Source: Waddliaceae bacterium
GTDB lineage: Bacteria; Chlamydiota; Chlamydiia; Chlamydiales; SLFE01
DNA length: 5,009 nucleotides
Direction of reading: 5' to 3'
NCBI GenBank assembly: GCA_007124415.1
Contig: SLFE01000189.1
Span: 1 to 5,009, forward strand
Shown piece after piece: positions 1 to 5,009 of this stretch (position 1 is the stretch's first letter; each line of letters opens with the position of its first letter). The notes beneath the pieces were generated by a model that was not told the origin of the DNA, did not search any database, and saw only the letters and a list, made by a program, of their open reading frames with translations. The translations under genes were made by a program, and so were the position numbers.

Positions 1-1185
1 CAACTCGGCTATGGCGGTGCGGACATCCTTTTCACTACTGATCCCGTTGCTGTTTTTATAAAATGAATGGAGGGCGATCTTGCCGATAACGCCGTCTTCA
101 AAAGGGACAGACTCAACTTCGACGCGGTTTTCTTCGGACATGATCATTTCGCGCTTTAAATCGACTCGATAAACAATATTTGCCTGGGGCCGTTTGAATG
201 TCAGGCTCACTTCGGTCCCTTTTTTCCCTTCGAGCATGGACAGAACCCTGTTGAAAGAATATTGAACGACAGGCGTGCCGTTGACAGCCAAGAGCAGGTC
301 TCCCGGGGTGATTTTTCCCGCCCTTTCCGCCGGAGTGCCGGACTGGATTTTCTTCACGGCAATGCCCTCAAGCTTGTCCTCGAACGCGATGCCAGTTCCG
401 GGATGTCCCTTAAGGAGGCGTGACCTCATATTATAAGCTTCGGAATCGTTGATCACGCTGGTGTGCGAATCGAGGCTTCTCGACAAAGCTTTTAAGACGT
501 GCAGGGTGAACTGATGCTCCCTTTGCTGAGGAGGCAGCGGCCTTTCATGGTTGTCGACATAGAGGTAGCCTGATTCCCAGTCTTTTTGCAAATTGTCGTA
601 GCGGTCTAAAACATGCTGCCGGCTCCTGCTGACGGCCTCCGCGCCGAAGCGGTCCCTCTGATGTTCGATAAAGTCCATAATGTCATCGCGAACTCTTTGT
701 TTCAACTCGCCGGCGCTTGCGGCAAAGTCGTTCCTCTGAGACAGCGAGTCATAATAGTCCGGCCCCAAACGATCACGGAAAAGGGGATCGGGATCGGACA
801 TAAGGCTTTTGCGGATGCCTCGCTGCCGATCGATCGCATTGGCCACCAACTCGTCGATTTTTCTAAAAGTTGTGAAATTATGCTTCTTATAATTGGTCAA
901 ATACTGCTCGATTTCCTCTTCCGAAGGGTTGAGAAAAGGTTCGACCTCTGACTGGAGAAGATAGATGTGGCGGGGGTCGAATTGATCCACGTAGAGGCGC
1001 AAAGAATTTTTCAATATCTCTTCGGTCATCTCTTTTTTATTGATATGGCGGTCGAAAATTTGGTTCATGACGCGGTTGACATCTTCTTTTTGAAGGTACT
1101 CGATTTGTTGCGGATAAACAGGGGAAACCGTAAAGATCAGCAAAAAAACGGTAAATTGTAAACATAACGCCTTAAACCGAGCCAT
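1..1185 (-). CDS. tsp: Tail-specific protease (S41 family, PDZ-containing), N-terminal part; runs off the left edge
   Basis: Exported serine protease of the Tsp/Prc (C-terminal processing protease) family; members degrade or trim proteins in the periplasm, and the chlamydial homologue CT441 has also been studied as a possible effector. The 395 codons present begin with a basic stretch and a hydrophobic core (residues 7-24, about LCLQFTVFLLIFTVSPVY), which reads as a signal peptide without a clear Ala-X-Ala cleavage site. A mostly helical N-terminal domain follows (about 30-230). LDSHTSVI (238-245) matches the LDPHS signature that precedes the PDZ in this family. The PDZ spans about 260-345: GTGIAFED, the GTPAERAG turn and ITPGDLLLAVNGTPV are all recognisable. 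The S41 fold begins near 362 (EDGVIGKIALHSF). The Ser/Lys catalytic dyad lies beyond the window, so activity cannot be judged. The ATG at 1183-1185 is chosen because GGAG lies 5 nt upstream and the signal peptide starts directly from it. Family members are about 650 residues, so roughly 40% is missing because of the window edge, not truncation. Confidence 0.92.
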   Translation of the reverse strand, partial: MARFKALCLQFTVFLLIFTVSPVYPQQIEYLQKEDVNRVMNQIFDRHINKKEMTEEILKNSLRLYVDQFDPRHIYLLQSEVEPFLNPSEEEIEQYLTNYKKHNFTTFRKIDELVANAIDRQRGIRKSLMSDPDPLFRDRLGPDYYDSLSQRNDFAASAGELKQRVRDDIMDFIEHQRDRFGAEAVSRSRQHVLDRYDNLQKDWESGYLYVDNHERPLPPQQREHQFTLHVLKALSRSLDSHTSVINDSEAYNMRSRLLKGHPGTGIAFEDKLEGIAVKKIQSGTPAERAGKITPGDLLLAVNGTPVVQYSFNRVLSMLEGKKGTEVSLTFKRPQANIVYRVDLKREMIMSEENRVEVESVPFEDGVIGKIALHSFYKNSNGISSEKDVRTAIAEL

Positions 1186-1190
1186 TCTAA

Positions 1191-1260
1191 CTCCAAAATA
1201 CTCTATTGTAGTTATTTACCCTCTTAAACTAAGTATAACATTTTTTTAAAAAAAGCGATA
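1191..1260 (-). promoter_or_regulatory. Candidate promoter and ribosome binding site of tsp
   Basis: On the minus strand GGAG (plus 1191-1194) lies 5 nt before the tsp ATG and is a good Shine-Dalgarno. Further upstream TATACT (plus 1232-1237) is a plausible -10 element. No good -35 is visible at 16-18 bp: the hexamer there is TATCGC (plus 1255-1260). The T7A7 tract falls inside the -10/-35 spacer. The -10 assignment is inference and the RBS is solid. Confidence 0.5.
1241..1254. repeat. Perfect T7A7 palindrome in the tsp/scpA divergent intergenic region
   Basis: Seven T followed by seven A, roughly mid-way between two divergently transcribed genes. Homopolymer tracts of this kind stiffen or locally melt DNA and can act as UP-like elements, and this one could serve either promoter. 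It is too short and lacks a GC stem, so it is not a terminator. Any regulatory role is inference. Confidence 0.4.
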
Positions 1261-1280
1261 TTTATATCAAATTGGCTTTG

Positions 1281-1289
1281 TGTTATTAT
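1281..1289 (+). promoter_or_regulatory. Extended -10 promoter candidate immediately upstream of scpA
   Basis: TGTTATTAT matches the extended -10 pattern TGnTATnnT. The hexamer 17 bp upstream (1261-1266, TTTATA) is a weak -35, as is usual for extended -10 promoters. Transcription would start near 1296-1300, at or just before the scpA ATG at 1300. There is no purine-rich Shine-Dalgarno in the 20 nt before that ATG. The simplest reading is a leaderless or near-leaderless scpAB transcript. Confidence 0.45.
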
Positions 1290-1299
1290 ATCAATAATC

Positions 1300-2052
1300 A
1301 TGAGAATCAAGAATTTCGAGCAAAATACTCTGATCCTGGATAATTTTGAGGGGCCTTTAGCCTTCCTCCATTATTTGGTGCAAAAAAGCGAGATCGACAT
1401 CTCCGATATCTCGATGCAAAAGATTACCGATCAGTACCTTAGCCTCCTCGGAAAGCAGCAGCTTTTCGACCTCGACGCCGGCGCGGAATTCATCGACCAC
1501 ACAGGAGCCTTGATCTGGCTCAAAAGCAAAATGCTCCTTCCGGGAGGCACGGGAAGCGAAGACATCGACGAGCTTCTTGAAAAGTGCCCGTTCGACATCA
1601 TACCGCAGCTGATCGAGTATTGCCGCTTTAAAGACATGGCCAAGCAACTCGGCCACAGAGAGCAGGGGCAGGACGCCCACTACCCGCGGGGGATGCTCCC
1701 CTGCTCGGATGATTTTCCCAAGCCCCTCGGCATCGAAAGGATCAGGATAGACGAGCTCGAGGCGCTCTTTCTCGAGCTGCTCGAGAAAGCGGATAAAAAA
1801 CAGACGCAGTTGATTCGCGAGGAGGTTTACCTCGTTTCCGACAAGATGGACGCCATTCGAGAAAGACTGCAGACAAAAAACCGCTTCCATTTCCGCGATA
1901 TTTTTTCGAAAGAGCCCTGCAGGGAAGAAGTCGTCGTGACTTTTTTAGCCATTTTGGAAATGATGAAAATCGGCGAGATGATGGTCGCCAGGGAACTTGA
2001 GACAGGTAAAATAATCATAATAGGTGCATCAAACGATGAGTCAGGAAATTAA
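1300..2052 (+). CDS. scpA: Segregation and condensation protein A (kleisin ScpA)
   Basis: Kleisin subunit of the bacterial SMC-ScpAB condensin; it bridges the two SMC heads and, with ScpB, helps compact and segregate the chromosome in the cytoplasm. The 250-residue length is normal for the family. The N-terminal SMC-neck binding helices carry the family signature: FEGPLAFLHYLV (residues 18-29), EIDISDISMQKITDQYL (31-47) and the LIWLKSKMLLP helix (71-81), in place of the usual FxGPLDLLLxLI, DIxxIxxxxIxxQYL and AxxLxxxKSxxLLP. A helical linker follows with PFDIIPQLIEYCRFKDMA (97-114). The C-terminal winged helix (about 183-243) has VTFLAILEMMKIGEM and ends in GKIIII. The ATG at 1300 leaves 17 residues before the GPL motif, as expected, and no upstream ATG, GTG or TTG in frame is close enough to be useful. 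No Shine-Dalgarno is visible. The gene overlaps scpB by 17 nt, which suggests translational coupling. Confidence 0.95.
   Translation: MRIKNFEQNTLILDNFEGPLAFLHYLVQKSEIDISDISMQKITDQYLSLLGKQQLFDLDAGAEFIDHTGALIWLKSKMLLPGGTGSEDIDELLEKCPFDIIPQLIEYCRFKDMAKQLGHREQGQDAHYPRGMLPCSDDFPKPLGIERIRIDELEALFLELLEKADKKQTQLIREEVYLVSDKMDAIRERLQTKNRFHFRDIFSKEPCREEVVVTFLAILEMMKIGEMMVARELETGKIIIIGASNDESGN
2022..2026 (+). promoter_or_regulatory. Ribosome binding site deciding the scpB start
   Basis: AGGTG ends 9 nt before the ATG at 2036, a normal spacing. An in-frame GTG at 2024 sits inside this element and would have only a distant AGG (2004-2006) upstream. The ATG is therefore preferred. Confidence 0.6.
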
Positions 2053-2641
2053 TCAATCTGCCGAAGGAACGGCCCATTCGGAAGAAGAGCTGGTCAGAAA
2101 ACACGCCAAGAAGATTATCGAGGCGCTTCTTTTTGCCGCAAACACGCCGCTTTCCGTCCACAAAATCCGCGACATTCTTCAGAATTTCTACCCCTTCAAG
2201 TCCAAGGACGTAATCGATCTTCTCCACGGATATAAACAGGACCTCGTTTCGGAAGAGAGGCCTCTTCAGCTCGAGGAGATAGCCGGAGGATTCATGCTCC
2301 GGACAAGAGAAGACTACGCCGACTATGTCGGCCGGCTTTACCGGGATAAAAAAGCCGAAAGGCTCTCGCAGGCGGCCCGGGAGGTTCTTGCCATAGTCGC
2401 CTTTAAACAGCCCATCACCAAACCGCAGATCGAAGCGGTGCGGGGCGTCGACTCTTCGGCCACGGTGCAGATGCTGATCGAAAAAGAGCTTGTCGAGCCG
2501 GTCGGTCAGGCCGAGGCCCCCGGCCGCCCCATGCTTTACGCCGTCTCAAGCCGCTTTTTGCAGCACTTCGGCTTAAAAAGCGTCGAGGACCTGGCTGCCG
2601 GCGAGCCCGAGCCCGACAGCGAAACCCTCGAGTGCAATTAA
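2036..2641 (+). CDS. scpB: Segregation and condensation protein B (ScpB)
   Basis: Dimeric winged-helix partner of ScpA in the SMC-ScpAB condensin; the ScpB dimer clasps the central part of ScpA. From the ATG at 2036 it encodes 201 residues, typical of the family. The first winged helix contains KIIEALLFAANTPLSVHKI (residues 25-43), close to the usual xxIEALLFxxxxPLS. The second contains LSQAAREVLAIVAFKQPITK (109-128) followed by PQIEAVRGVDS, then EAPGRPMLYAVSSRFLQHFG with the invariant PGRP. This is the most conserved part of ScpB and makes the call firm. The C-terminal tail after KSVEDLA is short and acidic. The gene starts inside scpA, so the two are surely co-transcribed. Its TAA (2639-2641) overlaps the stop codon of the convergent downstream gene. 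No smc gene is in this window. Confidence 0.95.
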   Translation: MSQEINQSAEGTAHSEEELVRKHAKKIIEALLFAANTPLSVHKIRDILQNFYPFKSKDVIDLLHGYKQDLVSEERPLQLEEIAGGFMLRTREDYADYVGRLYRDKKAERLSQAAREVLAIVAFKQPITKPQIEAVRGVDSSATVQMLIEKELVEPVGQAEAPGRPMLYAVSSRFLQHFGLKSVEDLAAGEPEPDSETLECN

Positions 2642-4650
2642 ACCTTTTCCTTGCCCTTGGCGCGCCTATATTTTGCGCGCACAGTTTCTTTTGTTATTTT
2701 CGGATAATAGCTGTCGGTCTGATATTTATAATCCTGGACAATAAGATCCAGCGCTTCGTGAGCGGCCTTCAGCGTCAGCCAGTTCTTTCTTCCGGCCTCC
2801 GCCTCCTCTTGGGAGCGATCAAGCTTCAACGTCTCTGCCAGCTTGGCCTCTTCCAAAGAAGCTCGGAGCGTTCTCATTTGGCGCAAAAAAACCACTTTTG
2901 CAGTCTGTTCCTTCAGCAGCTTGTTGACTTCCTCCAAGCTCTTCCTCGGCCTCCTGTCGGCATGATAAACATCAAAACACGCCGAACTCTCCAAATTGCC
3001 GCATTCCATAAAACTGTTGGTGCCGGCAGCTTCTATGCCTAAGCGCAAATCATGTTTCTCGCTCAGTTGCGTTTCGTCTCCGACACGCCGATGATCTTTA
3101 AGAACCGCCTCAAGCACTCTAAGGGCCCTGCCGGGCTGGAAAAATTCGCCCTCCAGCTCTTCGGATATGTCATAGATTTGCTTCAAAACAGAATCGTCGA
3201 CCTCCTCTCCGGGATTTAATTTCCTGCACCGCTCCTTCAATATTATTAAGGTCTCTTCTTCCCCGGTCTGATCGACATCATAACGCCTGAGATTTTGCAT
3301 CTGGCCGCTGCCGTTGATTTCCGGTTTTTTAAACTCCTCGTCTGTCATCGAAAAAATCACATGGGGATAATCCTCCCTAAGCTTGCCGAGCTGTTCGACA
3401 GCATTCCTTGTCCAAGCCTTGTCCGCATTGCCTACGCACACCACCACTTTGTCTTTATATTTTTCCGTGGCCGCCATAAAATTATCCAAAATCTTACCCG
3501 CGGAATGGCCGGAGCGAGTGTTCAAATCCAGAGAAAAAACCGTCTTATCTTTGAAATATTCAGGAACGTCGCCCAAAACGATCCGGCGGGCCAATCCCCG
3601 CACAATGCCGCTTTTGCCCACGCCCAAAGGCCCCTTGAGAAGAATATGCCCCTTGGCGTCAATTTGTTTTCTTGGATCTAAACAGTCGATGACCTCATCG
3701 ATTTCATCATTGCGGCCGGTCACATATTCCGGGCCGGGGTGCTTCGCTTTTTTGTTTTCATTCGTCCAATGATCGATATCCTCCGGCAGATCGGAAAAAT
3801 AATTGTTGATCCACGCCATCAAGGGATAGAGGATGATCAGGCCTAAAACAACATTTCCGGCAACACCTAAAACCACTCCCCCGAGAGCGTACTGAGCGAC
3901 AAACAGCTCGTATCCGATAAACGTATCGATGAGCCAATGGACCGCCGCAAGGCAGACCAGAAGCTTTAAGGGAAGCGATAGCGAGGAGACATCATGATTC
4001 CCCCCTTTGATTTTCACGCCCGCCCCCGCAATGAGCCCGCCCACATCGGTGTACATCCGGGCAAAGGAAGTCACGAGGTTCAAAAAGAACCGGCCCACTT
4101 CCGTTGTGACCGATCGCAGAAGAGGAATTTCCGTCTTTTCCTGATAGATGCGGCTGAGATGATACATTTTTTCCAGGCTCATAGCCTCGGCCGCCGCTTT
4201 AGCGTCCAGATCAACCAAATTTAAGAGTTTCTGCAAGTCGAGGCAGTCAAAAACACGGAAATTCAAAGTATTATCGTCTTTTAAGCACTGCTCAATCCCG
4301 CTGTTGATAATATCTTTGACGCTGTCGACGCTCGCGCGGCTTAAAATGACAGCAATGTCGTCCTTCATTAAATCAAAGTGTTCCGAACGAAGCGCCTCGA
4401 TAATCTGCTCCTTGTCTTGCGGCTTTAAGTCCCCCTTCTCTTGCCGAATCCGGCGGATCTCTTTCTGCAGCGGGCAATGCCAGACAAAACGCCCCTTCAA
4501 TGATTTCCAGGAAGCAGCTGCGGTTCGGGATAATTGACCGGCAGCCTCTCTGAACAAATTCGTTACAGGTGAAGAGTCCTTATTTCTAGAATCCAAAAAA
4601 CTATAATTAAAATTTGAAGGACCAAGATACTTAATTGCAATTTCACTCAT
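2638..4650 (-). CDS. Membrane-anchored Hsp100/ClpB D1-like protein with degenerate Walker B (unnamed, 670 residues)
   Basis: I do not recognise a named family, so function is open. Residues 1-60 are Ser/Asn/Thr-rich and 60-180 mostly helical. Two adjacent hydrophobic segments (about 226-252 and 254-282) predict a membrane hairpin. Residues 305-522 resemble ClpB D1. GRNDEIDEVI (312-321) parallels GRxEEIxxVI. GPLGVGKS (340-347) is a good Walker A, followed by VRGLARRIVLGDVPEYFKDK as in ClpB. TDEEFKK (436-442) parallels the sensor-1/TLDEYRK region. LRRY (453-456) parallels the arginine fingers in LERRF. QPGRALRVLEAV (505-516) parallels the small domain. Where ClpB has the Walker B IDE, this protein reads VVVCVGN (402-408), so both acidic residues are replaced, and the KYxG pore loop is not present. 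Residues 570-640 are charged and helical, like a short coiled-coil middle domain. ITKETVRAKY (652-661) resembles the linker into D2, but the protein ends there. The ATG at 4648-4650 has AGGA 8 nt upstream. An inactive or regulatory ATPase partner is an inference. Confidence 0.75.
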   Translation of the reverse strand: MSEIAIKYLGPSNFNYSFLDSRNKDSSPVTNLFREAAGQLSRTAAASWKSLKGRFVWHCPLQKEIRRIRQEKGDLKPQDKEQIIEALRSEHFDLMKDDIAVILSRASVDSVKDIINSGIEQCLKDDNTLNFRVFDCLDLQKLLNLVDLDAKAAAEAMSLEKMYHLSRIYQEKTEIPLLRSVTTEVGRFFLNLVTSFARMYTDVGGLIAGAGVKIKGGNHDVSSLSLPLKLLVCLAAVHWLIDTFIGYELFVAQYALGGVVLGVAGNVVLGLIILYPLMAWINNYFSDLPEDIDHWTNENKKAKHPGPEYVTGRNDEIDEVIDCLDPRKQIDAKGHILLKGPLGVGKSGIVRGLARRIVLGDVPEYFKDKTVFSLDLNTRSGHSAGKILDNFMAATEKYKDKVVVCVGNADKAWTRNAVEQLGKLREDYPHVIFSMTDEEFKKPEINGSGQMQNLRRYDVDQTGEEETLIILKERCRKLNPGEEVDDSVLKQIYDISEELEGEFFQPGRALRVLEAVLKDHRRVGDETQLSEKHDLRLGIEAAGTNSFMECGNLESSACFDVYHADRRPRKSLEEVNKLLKEQTAKVVFLRQMRTLRASLEEAKLAETLKLDRSQEEAEAGRKNWLTLKAAHEALDLIVQDYKYQTDSYYPKITKETVRAKYRRAKGKEKV
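2660..2680 (+). terminator. Possible terminator-like hairpin for scpAB, inside the opposing gene
   Basis: GCGCGC (2660-2665) and GCGCGC (2675-2680) can pair around a 9-nt loop, and the downstream 20 nt (2681-2700) are T-rich. The T run is not directly at the stem foot (ACAG intervenes), so this is a weak intrinsic terminator at best. Its position, 19 nt past the scpB stop, is where one would be expected. It lies within the last codons of the convergent gene because there is no intergenic space. Confidence 0.3.
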
Positions 4651-4658
4651 AATAATAA

Positions 4659-4709
4659 TCCTATTTATATTGGCGATTTATTCTATATTATTACGATCTT
4701 TAATTGCAA
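4659..4709 (-). promoter_or_regulatory. Candidate promoter and RBS of the 670-residue membrane protein gene
   Basis: Reading the minus strand, TTGCAA (plus 4704-4709) is a possible -35. It is followed after 16 bp by TATAGA (plus 4682-4687) as -10, giving a leader of about 25 nt. AGGA (plus 4659-4662) lies 8 nt before the ATG. The area is very AT-rich, so alternative -10 hexamers exist (for example TATAAA nearer the start). The RBS is good and the promoter is moderate. Confidence 0.45.
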
Positions 4710-4753
4710 CGAAGGACAGAGTGAAATTATTTTTCAAACCTAAACTCTTCCCA

Positions 4754-4782
4754 TTGCATTAATTCTCAAACTTTCCTATAAT
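4754..4782 (+). promoter_or_regulatory. Near-consensus housekeeping promoter of rpsL / str operon
   Basis: TTGCAT (4754-4759), a 17-bp spacer and a perfect TATAAT (4777-4782) form a strong sigma-70-type promoter (sigma-66 in chlamydiae). Transcription would begin near 4789, leaving a leader of about 90 nt before rpsL. This is the strongest promoter match in the window, in keeping with a ribosomal protein operon. Confidence 0.75.
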
Positions 4783-4797
4783 CTTTATTATCCTGCC

Positions 4798-4848
4798 GTT
4801 TTCCGGAGGATTTAGAGGCCTCTCGCCTGACCGAAAACTAGGGAGGCC
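4798..4848 (+). promoter_or_regulatory. Structured 5' leader of rpsL (hairpin, possible pseudoknot)
   Basis: GGCCTCTC (4817-4824) can pair with GGGAGGCC (4841-4848) as an 8-bp stem with one G-U pair and a 16-nt loop. Separately, GTTTTCCGG (4798-4806) can pair with CCGAAAAC (4831-4838) with one bulged C. The two helices interleave, so they could form an H-type pseudoknot or be alternatives. There is no T run after either, so this is not an intrinsic terminator. A role in operon feedback or mRNA stability is inference. Confidence 0.4.
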
Positions 4849-4863
4849 GATTCAGAACCAAAC

Positions 4864-4874
4864 TAAGGAGAAGG
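4864..4874 (+). promoter_or_regulatory. Ribosome binding site of rpsL
   Basis: TAAGGAG (4864-4870) is an extended match to the anti-Shine-Dalgarno, 11 nt before the ATG. The overlapping GAAGG (4870-4874) sits at a more usual 7 nt. This is the strongest RBS in the window and fixes the ATG at 4882 rather than the in-frame ATG at 4891. Confidence 0.75.
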
Positions 4875-4881
4875 CTTAAAC

Positions 4882-5009
4882 ATGCCGACAATGAACCAAC
4901 TCGTGCGCAATCCACGAAAAAAAAGAAAAAAGCGCACAAAGTCTCCTGCTCTTAAAGCTTGCCCGCAAAGGCGGGGAGTTTGCCTGCAGGTGAAAACGAA
5001 AACACCGAA
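4882..5009 (+). CDS. rpsL: 30S ribosomal protein S12, N-terminal part; runs off the right edge
   Basis: S12 sits at the decoding centre of the 30S subunit and contributes to tRNA selection and fidelity. The 42 full codons read MPTMNQLVRNPRKKRKKRTK, then SPALKACPQRRGVCLQVKTK and TP. This matches the conserved start of bacterial S12 (PTxNQLxR, SPAL, CPQxRGVC), and the SPALxxCPQ and LQVKTKTP wording resembles my recollection of chlamydial S12. The very basic stretch at 11-20 is normal for this rRNA-binding tail. The window ends two bases into codon 43, probably the start of the conserved KKPNS loop where streptomycin-resistance changes occur in other bacteria, so that loop cannot be read. S12 is usually about 123 residues, so about a third is present. 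It probably heads the str operon (rpsL-rpsG-fusA). Confidence 0.96.
   Translation, partial: MPTMNQLVRNPRKKRKKRTKSPALKACPQRRGVCLQVKTKTP

Noticed and set aside
613..1161. Two plus-strand open frames (112 and 64 codons) opposite tsp
   Set aside because: They are antisense to conserved signal peptide and N-terminal domain codons of tsp, with no credible RBS and no family resemblance.
1357..1890. 177-codon open frame antisense to scpA
   Set aside because: It lies entirely within a confidently identified scpA, has no recognisable motif, and is explained by the codon usage of the sense gene.
2024..2035. GTG start adding four residues to ScpB
   Set aside because: The GTG sits within the AGGTG that serves the ATG at 2036, and the nearest alternative Shine-Dalgarno is too far upstream.
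2548..2574. AAGCCG/CGGCTT inverted repeat as a terminator for the minus-strand gene
   Set aside because: The 15-nt loop is large and no T run follows on the minus strand. On the plus strand it is inside conserved scpB codons and is followed by A residues.
2632..3042. 136-codon plus-strand frame just after scpB
   Set aside because: Opposite the C-terminal coiled-coil region of the minus-strand gene. It starts inside scpB with no RBS and shows no motif.
3295..3772. Overlapping plus-strand open frames of 128 and 129 codons opposite the Walker A/B region
   Set aside because: They are shadows of the minus-strand gene, whose Hsp100-like motifs run continuously through this stretch. The composition is Pro/His/Ser-rich as expected for antisense frames.
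4814..4823. AGAGGCCTCT palindrome as an operator
   Set aside because: A single 10-bp palindrome downstream of the rpsL promoter with no second copy. It is better explained as part of the leader stem and has no known regulator match.
1..5009. tRNA, rRNA, CRISPR, insertion sequence or attachment sites
   Set aside because: No cloverleaf, repeat-spacer pattern, terminal inverted repeats or transposase motifs were seen on reading either strand. Coding density is high and the genes are chromosomal.

Overview
The window looks like a chromosomal segment from a member of the phylum Chlamydiota, most likely an environmental (Parachlamydia/Waddlia/Criblamydia-like) lineage rather than Chlamydia itself. 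The reasons are the start of rpsL, whose N-terminus reads like chlamydial S12 (MPTxNQL, then SPALxxCPQ and RGVCLQVKTKTP), and a divergent S41 tail-specific protease a few kb away. From memory, Chlamydia trachomatis also keeps tsp (CT441) two genes from rpsL (CT439), with one hypothetical gene between them. The assignment rests on recognised protein motifs and remembered gene order, not on a database search.

Layout from left to right. 1-1185 (minus) is the N-terminal 395 codons of a tail-specific protease with an export signal and a PDZ domain; the catalytic part lies beyond the left edge. 1186-1299 is a short AT-rich divergent promoter region with a perfect T7A7 palindrome. 1300-2052 and 2036-2641 (plus) are scpA and scpB, which overlap and form a two-gene condensin-accessory operon. 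2638-4650 (minus) is a 670-residue membrane protein whose C-terminal half resembles the first ATPase domain plus middle coiled coil of ClpB/Hsp100. Its Walker A is intact, its Walker B acidic residues are replaced, and there is no second ATPase domain. It meets scpB head-on, the two stop codons sharing the four bases TTAA. 4651-4881 is a divergent intergenic region with a near-consensus promoter and a structured leader for rpsL. 4882-5009 (plus) is the first 42 codons of rpsL.

The genes do not form one pathway. Tsp is periplasmic or secreted proteolysis, ScpAB is chromosome compaction and segregation (with an SMC encoded elsewhere), and rpsL opens the str ribosomal operon. The unexplained element is the 670-residue protein. 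It combines a Ser/Asn-rich N-terminus, a helical region, a tight pair of hydrophobic segments like those of chlamydial inclusion-membrane proteins, and an Hsp100-like module that probably binds nucleotide but lacks the usual hydrolysis residues. That combination is the best candidate here for something undescribed.
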